A stretch of 64,000 nucleotides of DNA from a virus. The stretch lies in the IMG/VR virus record IMGVR_UViG_3300042302_000394, positions 62,001-126,000 of that record. One strand, given 5' to 3'. A program made the position numbers and the translations under genes. Every line of letters starts with the position of its first letter. Positions within the stretch are counted from its first letter, which is position 1. The notes under the pieces are model-generated. The model was not told where the DNA came from. It ran no database searches and was given only the letters and a program-made list of their open reading frames with translations. Positions 54,096 through 62,732 of the stretch are shown here, one piece after another.

Positions 54096-54124
54096 ATTAT
54101 AGTGTCATATAATTATCTTGTCAA
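54096..54124 (-). promoter_or_regulatory. Sigma70-type promoter for RNA element 9 and the TROVE region
   Basis: TTGACA (54124-54119), 17 bases, TATAAT (54101-54096), exact consensus; transcription would begin near 54090, about 30 bases before element 9. Confidence 0.9.
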
Positions 54125-54162
54125 CAAAAATATGCACTATAATAGCCAAAATCTAGATGATT

Positions 54163-55269
54163 TTAAAATGCATCCATGTAGTTGTAGTACTTTTCTTTAA
54201 TGCGGTTCAGTGTCACACGGTCACCGTCCTCGTTAATGAAAACAAACTTACCAGCAGTTGCATCAATCTGCTTGAGATCTTCTTGACCAAATCGAGCATC
54301 TTCCCAATTCCAGTCTGTTTCAATAGAAGCCAGACCGTCGAGTGCTGGCTCAGCACTCTTTGCATCTTCAAAGACCTTGTAGTCAATGCTGACACGATTG
54401 GTCAGTGGATTGCCTGTCCAGACTTCTTGCTCAATCAACTCCGGATTAATGTCTAGGCCTTTGATCTGCAGGGCAACCTTGTACTTGCTGTCACCACCGA
54501 ACTCTGGCTTGGCGTTGAGCATACGCATAGCTTCGCTGGCAGTTTCTTTGTATCGATTCATTTCTTCAACCAATGCCTTCAGCATGTCAAAGTTGAACTG
54601 ATCAAACATTGCCGCAACTCGGCATACACTGGCGATATGATCAACATTGTCCAGATTGTCTGCACAGTACTCCATAATGAAGTCTTGTTCCAGACCTTTG
54701 AAGTCCAGTGAGTAGAAGATACGACCAGGACGGTTTCGCATGTGGCTGTCAATGCGCCACTTGTCGTTACAGGTTAGAATGAACAGCTTCTTGGAGGGAT
54801 ATACACCGTCCAATAGTGTCAGCATCTTTTCCTGGTCATCCTTGTCGTAGACCTTTTCAAACTCGTCAAATAGGATCACTGTGGGTTGCTCAATCATCTG
54901 CATGAAGCTGTTAAAGCCTTCACCGCACCATGGCTCGTTGATAACAATTGTTGGCACCGCCGCTTCTGCGGCAGTGACTGCCAACAGTTTGGCTAACAGT
55001 GTCTTGCCCGAACCTTTTTCACCAGTAAGCATTACACCAGTGGATGCAGTACGGTCATTGAAAGTATTGAGAATACGTTGGCTCTGCTTGCGAGTATCTC
55101 CGTATACCTTGCCGCGGATCTCGAAGCTTTCGATCGCTTCAAGATAGAAACAGCCAGCCATCTTGTCAAATTTAACAGTGTAGTTGCCAACAGGCAGTTG
55201 CTCATGTAGATCCATTGCTTCCTTAGTGGAAACATTAAATCGTGTACCAGATTTCAAAAAATATGTCAT
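54163..55269 (-). CDS. AAA+ ATPase
   Basis: 368 residues. Walker A TGEKGSGKTLLAKLL, Walker B VILFDEFEKVYD, sensor 1 LFILTCNDKWRID and an Arg-finger segment HMRNRPGRIFY. N-terminal 80 residues form a separate domain. It resembles remodelling AAA+ proteins of phages. Location next to a vWA protein recalls MoxR-vWA pairs, but that link is inference. Confidence 0.85.
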   Translation of the reverse strand: MTYFLKSGTRFNVSTKEAMDLHEQLPVGNYTVKFDKMAGCFYLEAIESFEIRGKVYGDTRKQSQRILNTFNDRTASTGVMLTGEKGSGKTLLAKLLAVTAAEAAVPTIVINEPWCGEGFNSFMQMIEQPTVILFDEFEKVYDKDDQEKMLTLLDGVYPSKKLFILTCNDKWRIDSHMRNRPGRIFYSLDFKGLEQDFIMEYCADNLDNVDHIASVCRVAAMFDQFNFDMLKALVEEMNRYKETASEAMRMLNAKPEFGGDSKYKVALQIKGLDINPELIEQEVWTGNPLTNRVSIDYKVFEDAKSAEPALDGLASIETDWNWEDARFGQEDLKQIDATAGKFVFINEDGDRVTLNRIKEKYYNYMDAF

Positions 55270-55346
55270 ACTGTCTTTCAGTGTGTTTTGTTGCTATGTG
55301 TAAATTATACAATAAAAACAAGGGGTTGTATAGCCCCTTGTTAGTT

Positions 55347-56741
55347 TTATTTGCGAGCGTTAGCTCGAACTTCTTCGAACGAAATCTCGTTGTAAAGTTT
55401 GCCGTTCTCGAATACCTTCTGTAGAGAAGACTTCCACTCGAGTCCTCGATCAGTCCAACCTTTTGGTTGTTCTACGGAGGATTGATATTCTCCGCCGGAC
55501 TCCCACAGTTCGACTCGGCCTTTCTTGCTTTTCTTACCTGGATCAGTGACAGGATCTTTCTGGACATCTACCCAGGTTCCGTTGATACAGGCTGCACTTG
55601 CTTTTAGGGCAAACTTCTGCGTGTCACGATCTACAATCTGCAACAGGGCACCGCCCATACCAAAAGCAATGTTATCGGCACTCCAACCCATGGCCATGAA
55701 CGCACCAAGGATACTGCGAACAGTGAGTTCGTTGATGCCGTCACCTTGGATCAGACGCACATTGTTCAGTACCTTGAATCCTTTAGCGTTAACTGTGTAG
55801 CCAAACTTCTCGCCCAGGATTTCAACTAGACGACGGTTGACTTCGACAGGATCGCCACTATCAGGCCTAATGACAACAGTAGCACCACTATCGATAACCT
55901 GTTGGCGAAGTTCTTCGCCCCAGAGCTTAGAGGCTGCGTTGTAGATATCATAACTATCACTGACAACAGCGAGGATAGTACCGGGACGAGCGAACTGGGT
56001 AAGCATATTTCTGTAAGCATCTACTTCCCCGTCACGACCCCAACTGGTGATTGTACTATGCTCTGCGGCTGGGATTGAGAAACCAGCAATACCAGCATTG
56101 TAATATTCACGAGCAAACAGAACACCAGTAATAGTGTCAGTTCCCATAAAGTTGACCAAGTGCGCGGCACTGCCAATGCCAGCACTTTCAAGGCTAGATA
56201 CGCCACGAGCACCAAAGTCGTGCAACTTAAAATCGATAGTAGTAGGATCACCAGTTCTCTCCAAGAAGTCAAGAATGACTTGTTTAATTGTGTATGATTG
56301 TGTTGCCACAGTAGTACCATACCACACTGCACGAAGCAGGGCAGTTTCCAACCAAGTGGTCAACCAGAAGCATTCTGGATCTGTGTTTTCAATTGTCGCA
56401 AGTACATTTTTGACGGGGACCACAGTTCCTTCTGGCACGGCCCGAATGACAACTGGGAGGTATCCACGGTGCTTGTCCAGTATGTATTGCCATCCTGCTC
56501 GGTTGAAAGGCTCACCGTGTAGGGTAAGGATTTCTTCAGCGATGTCAATGTCTGCTTGGGTGATGGGTTCGAGAAGGTACTCTTTGATAAAAGCCTGTAA
56601 TCCGAAGAATACTGTTCTATCGTACCGCCCGCCTCTAGACTCGATATATGAATATACACCTGTAGTACCTGCTGGGTATTGTTTGAACATGCTGACTTTG
56701 TAGCTGTCAGTGTTCAAAATAAGATTTTTTGCGAGTTTCAT
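55347..56741 (-). CDS. nadV: Nicotinamide phosphoribosyltransferase (NadV/NAMPT)
   Basis: 464 residues. NTDSYKVSMFKQYPAGTTGV, SYIESRGGRYDRTVFFGLQA, FKLHDFGARGVSSLESAG, VIRPDSGDPVEVN and DGINELTVRSILGAFM fit NAMPT. It makes NMN from nicotinamide and PRPP. With the NMN adenylyltransferase at 57783 it completes a two-step NAD salvage route (the NARP2 arrangement that counters NAD-depleting defences). Confidence 0.95.
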   Translation of the reverse strand: MKLAKNLILNTDSYKVSMFKQYPAGTTGVYSYIESRGGRYDRTVFFGLQAFIKEYLLEPITQADIDIAEEILTLHGEPFNRAGWQYILDKHRGYLPVVIRAVPEGTVVPVKNVLATIENTDPECFWLTTWLETALLRAVWYGTTVATQSYTIKQVILDFLERTGDPTTIDFKLHDFGARGVSSLESAGIGSAAHLVNFMGTDTITGVLFAREYYNAGIAGFSIPAAEHSTITSWGRDGEVDAYRNMLTQFARPGTILAVVSDSYDIYNAASKLWGEELRQQVIDSGATVVIRPDSGDPVEVNRRLVEILGEKFGYTVNAKGFKVLNNVRLIQGDGINELTVRSILGAFMAMGWSADNIAFGMGGALLQIVDRDTQKFALKASAACINGTWVDVQKDPVTDPGKKSKKGRVELWESGGEYQSSVEQPKGWTDRGLEWKSSLQKVFENGKLYNEISFEEVRANARK

Positions 56742-56820
56742 AATAAAGTTCCTTTATCAAAATTGCCAGGCGTCTATCGCTTGGACTTGTTTATAGTATA
56801 ACACAGACCCTATGTCTGCG

Positions 56821-57294
56821 TCAACTAATTCTTTGGCCAAATTCTACTAGTGTGACTGTGCCGCCTTCAAGGGCAATTCGTCCGGCAAATACGTCGATCA
56901 TGTCAACAATAGTTTCCTGTTCGCCACCGGCAAGTCCACACCCAATATAGGGCAAGCCAATCCGTTTGCCAGGAAAGACAAAGGCCAGCTTTTCCAAAAT
57001 CAATTGAAAGGCAGTGTACTCAAATACATCAGTGCCGCGACTCATATTGTATTGAGTGTAAGCATTAACAATCAAAAACTTGCCGGTAAAGGCTGTGGTA
57101 AAATTGCCCAACTTGCGGTAGTCGCCTTTTACGGTCTCATTATCAACTAATGCAGCCATTGGATAACGCTCACGAATCTCACGAGCAATGCCGCCACCCA
57201 TGGTGTTGAAGCAGTTACAGCCTTGGACAACAATGTCAAAGTCTCCCGCTTCTGCCAGGTCGAGCAGATTGCCTTTAGTATGTTTTAATGTCAT
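56821..57294 (-). CDS. Macrodomain protein
   Basis: 157 residues from ATG 57294 (ATGA overlap with 57291). TKGNLLDLAEAGDFDIVVQG, NCFNTMGGGIAREIRERYP and IGLPYIGCGLAGGEQETIV are the macrodomain ADP-ribose-binding segments. Would bind or hydrolyse ADP-ribose or its derivatives. It sits between the two NAD salvage genes, so removal of ADP-ribose products of NAD-consuming immunity is a reasonable guess. Confidence 0.9.
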   Translation of the reverse strand: MTLKHTKGNLLDLAEAGDFDIVVQGCNCFNTMGGGIAREIRERYPMAALVDNETVKGDYRKLGNFTTAFTGKFLIVNAYTQYNMSRGTDVFEYTAFQLILEKLAFVFPGKRIGLPYIGCGLAGGEQETIVDMIDVFAGRIALEGGTVTLVEFGQRIS

Positions 57295-57542
57295 AGTTCT
57301 ACTCCGAAATGTTCTTTGATTCTCATACCGTTTGTTTTGGTAATATATCCACAACCAACTGAATTGGGTCTCTCCGTATCAGCAATCTCAGCACATTGCC
57401 TCACAATCTTCTCAGCGAAACGCTCCAAATCAACCATTACACTACTGTAGTAATCACCGTTCTCTAGTTTGTCGTATGGATCACAAATACAATCATAAAT
57501 GCCGCCTGTGATGGCTAAATCTCTAATCAGTTGTTTGTTCAT
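57291..57542 (-). CDS. Small phage protein, EHFGVE family
   Basis: 83 residues ending RIKEHFGVEL, with FAEKIVRQCAEIAD in the middle. Paralogous to the next gene; such short proteins are frequent in phages and unnamed. Coupled at both ends. Confidence 0.65.
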   Translation of the reverse strand: MNKQLIRDLAITGGIYDCICDPYDKLENGDYYSSVMVDLERFAEKIVRQCAEIADTERPNSVGCGYITKTNGMRIKEHFGVEL

Positions 57543-57781
57543 TCTTCAACTCCGAAATGTTCTTCAATATCATTGATTGCTGTGGACATTGCTTCATCCA
57601 CATTCCATCCATCTTCAATAGCCAGGTCTCTGTTGGCAGATACAAGTTCCACACATTCTCTCACAATCAACTCGGCGAACTTTTCTTTATCGAACACGTC
57701 AAATGTCAAGCCGTCGTATGGAGGATGTCCGGGCATGTGGGAAGTAGCCTGTTCAGCAAGTTCTCGAATTCGTTCGTTCAT
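57539..57781 (-). CDS. Small phage protein, EHFGVE family (paralogue)
   Basis: 80 residues, MNERIRELAEQATSHMPGHP, FAELIVRECVELVSA and EEHFGVEE. Tandem duplicate of 57291-57542 with four-base overlap. Function unknown. Confidence 0.65.
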   Translation of the reverse strand: MNERIRELAEQATSHMPGHPPYDGLTFDVFDKEKFAELIVRECVELVSANRDLAIEDGWNVDEAMSTAINDIEEHFGVEE

Positions 57782-57782
57782 A

Positions 57783-58802
57783 TTATGCTCCTACAAAATG
57801 TGAGATGATTTCAAAATGGTCTTCAAAGCATTCTTCGCTTCGAACCTCTGCAATAGGTACCCAACGTGCTTTCTCAGCATCGTCACTGCCTTTTACTTTT
57901 GGCAACTCACCGTCTGGCAGTTGGATGTGAAACGCATGTGTAATTATACGTCCTCTAGGACTTCTGTCAACCGCATCAAATACCTTACTGCGAACAATCG
58001 ATCCACGCAACACCGGAGCAGGCACTTTAATCATAGTTTCTTCACGCAGTTCACGGATAGCCGCATCTTCAACTGACTTGTCGGTATTGGCGTTGACGTA
58101 GCCGCCTGGCAGTGCCCACAAGCCCTTGCCGGGCTCTGCACGGCGTTTGATCATCAGCACATGACCTGAACAGATCACAACACTATCAGCAGTGCTGAAG
58201 ATTGGAGGATATGGCAATGACGCATACTGTTTCTTATAGTTTGCAACAAACTCTCGCTCACGGATAATTTGTTCATATTCGGCATGGTGGCGGAATTCAT
58301 CCAAGAACTCAAACACAGTTTCTGGCACAACACCTTTAATGAACTTCATGTTGACATCACGCTTGAAGTAAAGATCACGAATGTCAACAGCACTAAGGAA
58401 CTCAATCAGTTCCACGTTTTCATATCCCCATTGTGGGAACATGTCCAGATAGAAGCTACTGTCGTCTTTCTTGTGTCCAATAATACCAGTCTTGGTACCA
58501 AGGACTGCATACTTGCTGACAATGCCTTGGATACGCACTGCCCAGGCTTGATCGTTATAGATAGTGTCTACATTGGGTTCAATGTAGATTTGCATATTCA
58601 ATCCACGGGTAGCCGATTTGATCATGCCCGCACGTTCTGCACTTGTGAACGGATTCTTGTAAGTACGGGGTTGTGCGGCAGAACCAGTGATAATTACTAA
58701 CTGTTCGCATAGGGCAGTGGCACGTTTTACAATCTCAAGGTGAGCACTGTGAAATGGTTGAAAGCGCCCAATGAGCACTAGGGTGTGATATTTTTTAGTC
58801 AT
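57783..58802 (-). CDS. nadM: Bifunctional NMN adenylyltransferase / Nudix hydrolase (NadM-Nudix)
   Basis: 339 residues. N-terminal nucleotidyltransferase LIGRFQPFHSAHLEIVKRA (HxGH-type FQPFHxxH) and the C-terminal Nudix box with GGYVNANTDKSVEDAAIREL then REETMIKVP. It converts NMN and ATP to NAD; the Nudix half may clear ADP-ribose or damaged nucleotides. Completes the NAMPT route. Confidence 0.9.
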   Translation of the reverse strand: MTKKYHTLVLIGRFQPFHSAHLEIVKRATALCEQLVIITGSAAQPRTYKNPFTSAERAGMIKSATRGLNMQIYIEPNVDTIYNDQAWAVRIQGIVSKYAVLGTKTGIIGHKKDDSSFYLDMFPQWGYENVELIEFLSAVDIRDLYFKRDVNMKFIKGVVPETVFEFLDEFRHHAEYEQIIREREFVANYKKQYASLPYPPIFSTADSVVICSGHVLMIKRRAEPGKGLWALPGGYVNANTDKSVEDAAIRELREETMIKVPAPVLRGSIVRSKVFDAVDRSPRGRIITHAFHIQLPDGELPKVKGSDDAEKARWVPIAEVRSEECFEDHFEIISHFVGA

Positions 58803-59155
58803 TTTGTGCCTTCCAACATGGCAAGTTTGCGGGCCAATTCTTTGCGAATTTGGGTAATCTCTGCTTTGGCTTTTGCTCGGGCTTCTGACATGATTTCAGT
58901 AGTTAGAATCACTTTAGCTTGGATCTCGACTTCCAGAACTTCGATACTGACAACGTCTCGACGCATGTAGTCTGTGCTGGAGAATATTGGAATCTTGTCC
59001 AGCGATTCCCAAGTTTTGTCTTGGGAGAAGTAAGGGCTCCAATACGGATAACCGCCTGAGTGTGAATCAGTGTCGTAATAGACACGCTTGCCTGCCTTGT
59101 CAATTGCTGACAACGCATAGGTTTTTTTGATGGTGAATGTAGTTGCTTTTGACAT
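58799..59155 (-). CDS. Hypothetical protein
   Basis: 118 residues, beta-rich N-terminal half (SHSGGYPYWSPYFSQDKTW) and a long C-terminal helix (ARAKAKAEITQIRKELARKL). Overlaps the NadM start by four bases. No family recognised. A promoter lies at 59212-59240. Confidence 0.6.
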   Translation of the reverse strand: MSKATTFTIKKTYALSAIDKAGKRVYYDTDSHSGGYPYWSPYFSQDKTWESLDKIPIFSSTDYMRRDVVSIEVLEVEIQAKVILTTEIMSEARAKAKAEITQIRKELARKLAMLEGTK

Positions 59156-59211
59156 ACAAAAATCCTTTGTATAATGTACGCTCGGAGTCTATCTCTTTGC
59201 TGTATGTATTT

Positions 59212-59240
59212 ATTATACAGGGTTTTACGGACCCTGTAAA
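59212..59240 (-). promoter_or_regulatory. Sigma70-type promoter for the NAD operon
   Basis: TTTACA (59240-59235), 17-base spacer, TATAAT (59217-59212), leftward. A CAGGGTTTTACGGACCCTG inverted repeat lies in the spacer. Confidence 0.65.
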
Positions 59241-59257
59241 CCGGTTATTTTGCCAAA

Positions 59258-59764
59258 TTAACTGTTTAATACTTTAGCAACACTATTCATGACACTGGCA
59301 ATACGTCCAATATCACGAAGTTGTTCCACTGTGTAGCCTTCTGTCTTCAATGTCTCGTAATGTGCTTTCACACAGAAGTGACACTTACCGACAATGCTTG
59401 CGGCTAAACTGAATGCTTCAAAGTTGCTCTTGGTAGTTCCGCCATGATTGGCAATGGCGTTCATTCGCAACTGTGCCGGCAATCCTTTTAGACCAGGATC
59501 ATCAGCCATTTCAACAAAGGGGTACCACGTGTTGTTTTGGCTCATAATTGAAGCGGCACACATAGCTGACTCTGCGTGGACAGGAGCATCCGCTAACAAG
59601 ATGCCCAATACCTTACCGTTACCAGTTGCAGCCAATGCAGCCACAGCACAACCTATGGCCACATCTGCATCCAATGTGCTACGAAGTAGCACAGCGTCAA
59701 GATTTAACTTAGTGTCTTTGGCATAGTCTGGCAACGCACCTTTTACTGATTCAATAAAGCTCAT
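59258..59764 (-). CDS. AhpD-like carboxymuconolactone decarboxylase-family protein
   Basis: 168 residues. VGKCHFCVKAHYETLKTEGY holds the CxxC...H active site of AhpD, a thiol reductase that recycles AhpC. Found one base after the aldolase, in an operon with the peroxiredoxin. Confidence 0.85.
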   Translation of the reverse strand: MSFIESVKGALPDYAKDTKLNLDAVLLRSTLDADVAIGCAVAALAATGNGKVLGILLADAPVHAESAMCAASIMSQNNTWYPFVEMADDPGLKGLPAQLRMNAIANHGGTTKSNFEAFSLAASIVGKCHFCVKAHYETLKTEGYTVEQLRDIGRIASVMNSVAKVLNS

Positions 59765-59765
59765 T

Positions 59766-60416
59766 TTAATATTTTCCTGATGCTAATACGATTTGGCAAA
59801 TGTGTTCCAATCGTTCAATGTGTTCAAATGCACGCCACGGACTTGTATCAATTGCTACCACGCCGTGGCCCTTGATGCCCACAATATCATACTTAATGTT
59901 ACCCGCACTGTCTAACTTAAGATTCTCATGGCAACGGTCAGCAAGCTCTTGACTAATTGGAGCAACATCACCCACATTAGGTGCTACCTTAGTGTAACGA
60001 TTTAATTCTGGAAATGCTGAACTGATAGTACTTAAATCAATGCCGGCATGCATGGCCGCAATACAATAGGTAGGGTGTAAGTGAACTACTACTCTAACAT
60101 CATTACTATGCTGACCCATATTCTTTTGTAAGCCAAAATGCAGAGGTAATTCTCCACTAGGTTTTAGCTTCTCACTGATGTCAGTATATGCCAATTCTTT
60201 CCAAGAATAGTATGGCCTAGGAGGTTGGTCATAGTAGCCTTGTTCAATACCAATCTTCTTAAACTGGTCTGGCTGCATGGTTTGCTTACGGACGCCACTG
60301 GGTGTGATATAAAAGTGATCACGGTCGTGATGGCGAATCGAAACATTGCCATCACGACTGGTAATCCAGTTGCGTCTATATGCTTCAACCAAAGTATCGC
60401 ATATAGTCTCTAACAT
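59766..60416 (-). CDS. Class II aldolase/adducin-family protein
   Basis: 216 residues. ITSRDGNVSIRHHD, KPSGELPLHFGLQKN (Glu base), VVVHLHPTYCIAAM (HxH zinc) and IVGIKGHGVVAID match the fuculose-1-phosphate aldolase family. Start shares an A with the peroxiredoxin stop. Aldol or decarboxylation chemistry; substrate unknown. Confidence 0.85.
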   Translation of the reverse strand: MLETICDTLVEAYRRNWITSRDGNVSIRHHDRDHFYITPSGVRKQTMQPDQFKKIGIEQGYYDQPPRPYYSWKELAYTDISEKLKPSGELPLHFGLQKNMGQHSNDVRVVVHLHPTYCIAAMHAGIDLSTISSAFPELNRYTKVAPNVGDVAPISQELADRCHENLKLDSAGNIKYDIVGIKGHGVVAIDTSPWRAFEHIERLEHICQIVLASGKY

Positions 60417-60955
60417 TACAGAGTCTCGCCGCCAACTGTGCGGTTACATGCACACAGTTCGCCAGTCTGCAGGGCATCAAGCACACGCAGGGTTTCTTCT
60501 GGACTACGACCAACGTTCAAGTTGTTGACTGTGACGTGTTGGATTTCGTTGTTTGGATCAACAATGAATGTAGCACGAAGTGCAGCACCTGCTGGAGCGT
60601 AGAATACGCCTAATTGCTCAATCAAGCTCAACTCACCACGCTGTGTATCAGCAAATTGAGTGTGTGTGATCTTCTTTAAATCTGGGTGAGCCGTTTGCCA
60701 AGCTGTCTTACAGAATTCGTTATCGGTTGAACCGGTCAATAGAACGGCATCACGATCAAAAAAGTCATCTGTTAGTTTGTCGTATGCCACAATTTCTGTA
60801 GGGCATACAAATGTAAAGTCTTTTGGGTAGTATACGATTACTTTCCACTTGCCTGGCCAGCTCTCATCTGTAATTGTAAAGAAAGCGTCTTCTGGTTGTC
60901 CTGGCTTAACACCAGTGACTGCGAATGGGGCTAATTTGTCGCCAACTGTTTTCAT
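60416..60955 (-). CDS. ahpC: Peroxiredoxin (AhpC type)
   Basis: 179 residues from ATG 60955 (AAGGAGA upstream). YYPKDFTFVCPTEIVAYDKL contains the peroxidatic Cys, and TGELCACN the resolving one. Reduces peroxides. With AhpD-like 59258 forms an oxidative defence unit. TTGATT-N17-TACAAT promoter near 61011-61039. Confidence 0.9.
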   Translation of the reverse strand: MKTVGDKLAPFAVTGVKPGQPEDAFFTITDESWPGKWKVIVYYPKDFTFVCPTEIVAYDKLTDDFFDRDAVLLTGSTDNEFCKTAWQTAHPDLKKITHTQFADTQRGELSLIEQLGVFYAPAGAALRATFIVDPNNEIQHVTVNNLNVGRSPEETLRVLDALQTGELCACNRTVGGETL

Positions 60956-61010
60956 AATATCTCCTTTGTGTGTGAAATGAAAAATTTGCAGAATTATTCT
61001 GCGTGTGTTT

Positions 61011-61039
61011 ATTGTACAGTTATTTACAATAGCAATCAA
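61011..61039 (-). promoter_or_regulatory. Putative sigma70-type promoter for ahpC
   Basis: TTGATT, 17-base spacer, TACAAT (61016-61011), leftward, about 55 bases upstream of the peroxiredoxin start. Confidence 0.5.
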
Positions 61040-61090
61040 CTAAAAACTCATGGTTTTCCATTGATTTTTCCTATGTCAATAATAGGTTAT

Positions 61091-61309
61091 TCAAAAATCA
61101 AATAATCTTCGTTTCGGTGCGACGAAGTCTTTGGCAATTCTAGCACCTTCTAATCTCACAGCAGGATCTCGACTGTTAAGCATCTCGTTAATCAGTGCTG
61201 TCTTTGCCATGTCGTTCATAGTTTTATCACGACTGACACTTTTCTCTACATCTGGATTTGTTGCACATCCCGTTAAGAGCAGTGCTGTAATAATTATAAT
61301 TGATTTCAT
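61091..61309 (-). CDS. Small lipoprotein
   Basis: 72 residues with a lipoprotein signal IIIITALLLTGCATN (lipobox LTGC). The mature part is charged (EKSVSRDKTMNDMAKTALIN). An o-spanin-like or superinfection-exclusion role is possible; not decidable. Confidence 0.6.
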   Translation of the reverse strand: MKSIIIITALLLTGCATNPDVEKSVSRDKTMNDMAKTALINEMLNSRDPAVRLEGARIAKDFVAPKRRLFDF

Positions 61310-61310
61310 A

Positions 61311-61559
61311 TTATGTTTCTTTTAATTTAAATTTGATGTCTTTATGTTTGACTATGATAAACAAAGTTATTTTATCATTAACTCGTATAGGCAAATCTAA
61401 GTGTATAGTTACTTCCGGCCCGTCGATGTCGTTAATTTTGCGGTCATTACCTACTGTACCAACAAATGGGATTTTATTATAGTGACCAAATACACGATCA
61501 CCTATGTTATAGGTATGCTTGTATCCAATCTTGTTAAAATAATCAGTTTGATTGCCCAT
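61311..61559 (-). CDS. Hypothetical protein
   Basis: 82 residues from ATG 61559, MGNQTDYFNKIGYKHTYNIG, with beta-strand-like pattern DRVFGHYNKIPFVGTVGNDR. The start overlaps the end of 61543 by 17 bases. Resembles small beta-barrel phage proteins. Unknown. Confidence 0.5.
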   Translation of the reverse strand: MGNQTDYFNKIGYKHTYNIGDRVFGHYNKIPFVGTVGNDRKINDIDGPEVTIHLDLPIRVNDKITLFIIVKHKDIKFKLKET

Positions 61560-61836
61560 ATACTTTCCAACAGTTATTTTCAACGTCCCAATGACGATTG
61601 TCATAAAGAGTTGCGTTAATGCTGTAGCCAAACAGACCCAGACCTAATGTTGCACCAGAATGGTCGCATCGTGTTCTTACTGTAAAATCAAATTCTACAA
61701 TGCAACCATTTTTAAGCAGCTCGAACTCCCAATGCTTATTTTTAAAAGGAGTAGCACCATGCCAATGTCGGATGTTCTTAAAACTCTTCCAACCTTTAAA
61801 TCGAGGATTCTGTATGGCAAAGGTAATCGCTATCAT
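61543..61836 (-). CDS. Hypothetical phage protein
   Basis: 97 residues, MIAITFAIQNPRFKGWKSF, aromatic- and His-rich (NIRHWHGATPF, LYDNRHWDVENN). Looks like a beta-sheet protein I have seen only as hypothetical in phages. Coupled to 61833 by ATGA. Confidence 0.6.
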   Translation of the reverse strand: MIAITFAIQNPRFKGWKSFKNIRHWHGATPFKNKHWEFELLKNGCIVEFDFTVRTRCDHSGATLGLGLFGYSINATLYDNRHWDVENNCWKVYGQSN

Positions 61837-62153
61837 TCGTCATCCTCATCGAGATCTCCGTCATGCATATGTCCGATAATATCTTCATCGTCTAGTGTTG
61901 CACCTAGCATCCGAATGAGCCTAAGAACATCAGGGGGTCCTAGACTTAAAGTCATACTGGTTACATCAGTATGTAGAGTTAAAGTAGTTGATCCTGTTTC
62001 ATTGTCGTAACCTACTCTATAGTGATCACGAAATTGATTTTTTGGAATATTAGGAATAGGAGGGATTGGATTAATTTTATTTTCCATATTTGTATACCCG
62101 TGATTTTGGTTCTCGTCTCTAGAGTTTTTAAAATTTTTAAACCAGTCAAACAT
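61833..62153 (-). CDS. Hypothetical acidic protein
   Basis: 106 residues, MFDWFKNFKNSRDENQNHGY, with a proline-rich linker and acidic C-terminus (HMHDGDLDEDDE). Coupled to 61543. Unknown. Confidence 0.55.
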   Translation of the reverse strand: MFDWFKNFKNSRDENQNHGYTNMENKINPIPPIPNIPKNQFRDHYRVGYDNETGSTTLTLHTDVTSMTLSLGPPDVLRLIRMLGATLDDEDIIGHMHDGDLDEDDE

Positions 62154-62222
62154 ATTAACGTCCTAGATTATCTTGGTCAGCGGCAGGAATGTCAGACCCA
62201 GGCGTTGCCAAATTTATCCAAA

Positions 62223-62504
62223 TTAAGATTCTGGATTAACTACAGAAATACCCTGATTTTGGAAATACATGATTAGAAATCGTTTAGCGGCCTGTGCATC
62301 AGATTTGCTTAGATTTTGGATAACTGTTTCAACTCTTACCAATTCTCCTGCTCGAATCTTTTGGTAAGTCTTGCTCATAACATCTAGAGATGCTTGTGCC
62401 CAAGACTCGTGAATTTCTACTTTGTTTTCGCCCACGTTTTTGCGGGCGTGAATACCGATTGAGCCGTCTCGGTAGTGACGAATTAATACATTATGTTCTT
62501 TCAT
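62223..62504 (-). CDS. Hypothetical protein
   Basis: 93 residues, MKEHNVLIRHYRDGSIGIHA, helical middle AQASLDVMSKTYQKIRAGEL. AAGGAGA upstream. No family recognised. Confidence 0.6.
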   Translation of the reverse strand: MKEHNVLIRHYRDGSIGIHARKNVGENKVEIHESWAQASLDVMSKTYQKIRAGELVRVETVIQNLSKSDAQAAKRFLIMYFQNQGISVVNPES

Positions 62505-62549
62505 ACAATTTCTCCTTGTAAAATGCCGTTTCTCACAGCATAAAATTTA

Positions 62550-62651
62550 TTAACGCTTTTTTGCGGCTCGACGAGCCATTTCGTTTACAGTCTTTGGCTT
62601 TGGGGGCTTTTTGCCTTTTAAGATTTGACTGACTTTGCGTGGGCTTGGCAT
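62550..62651 (-). CDS. Tiny basic protein 1 (33 residues)
   Basis: MPSPRKVSQILKGKKPPKPK...RRAAKKR, almost all Lys/Arg/Pro. AGGAAA upstream. Third gene of a run of three tiny basic genes (62550-62803). Confidence 0.55.
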   Translation of the reverse strand: MPSPRKVSQILKGKKPPKPKTVNEMARRAAKKR

Positions 62652-62654
62652 AAG

Positions 62655-62732
62655 TTATTTCCTTTTTTTGACAATTCGACGTGCAGTAGCACGTACTGAT
62701 CGAGGATGATGTGCTCTAAATTTAGCCATCAT
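62655..62732 (-). CDS. Tiny basic protein 2 (25 residues)
   Basis: MMAKFRAHHPRSVRATARRI then VKKRK. Overlaps tiny protein 3 by four bases (ATGA). Strongly cationic, nucleic-acid-binding in composition. Confidence 0.5.
   Translation of the reverse strand: MMAKFRAHHPRSVRATARRIVKKRK

Noticed and set aside
57936-57970. Sigma70 promoter inside the NadM-Nudix gene
   Set aside because: TATAAT and TTGACA words are present but the spacer is 16 bases and it lies in coding sequence; probably chance.
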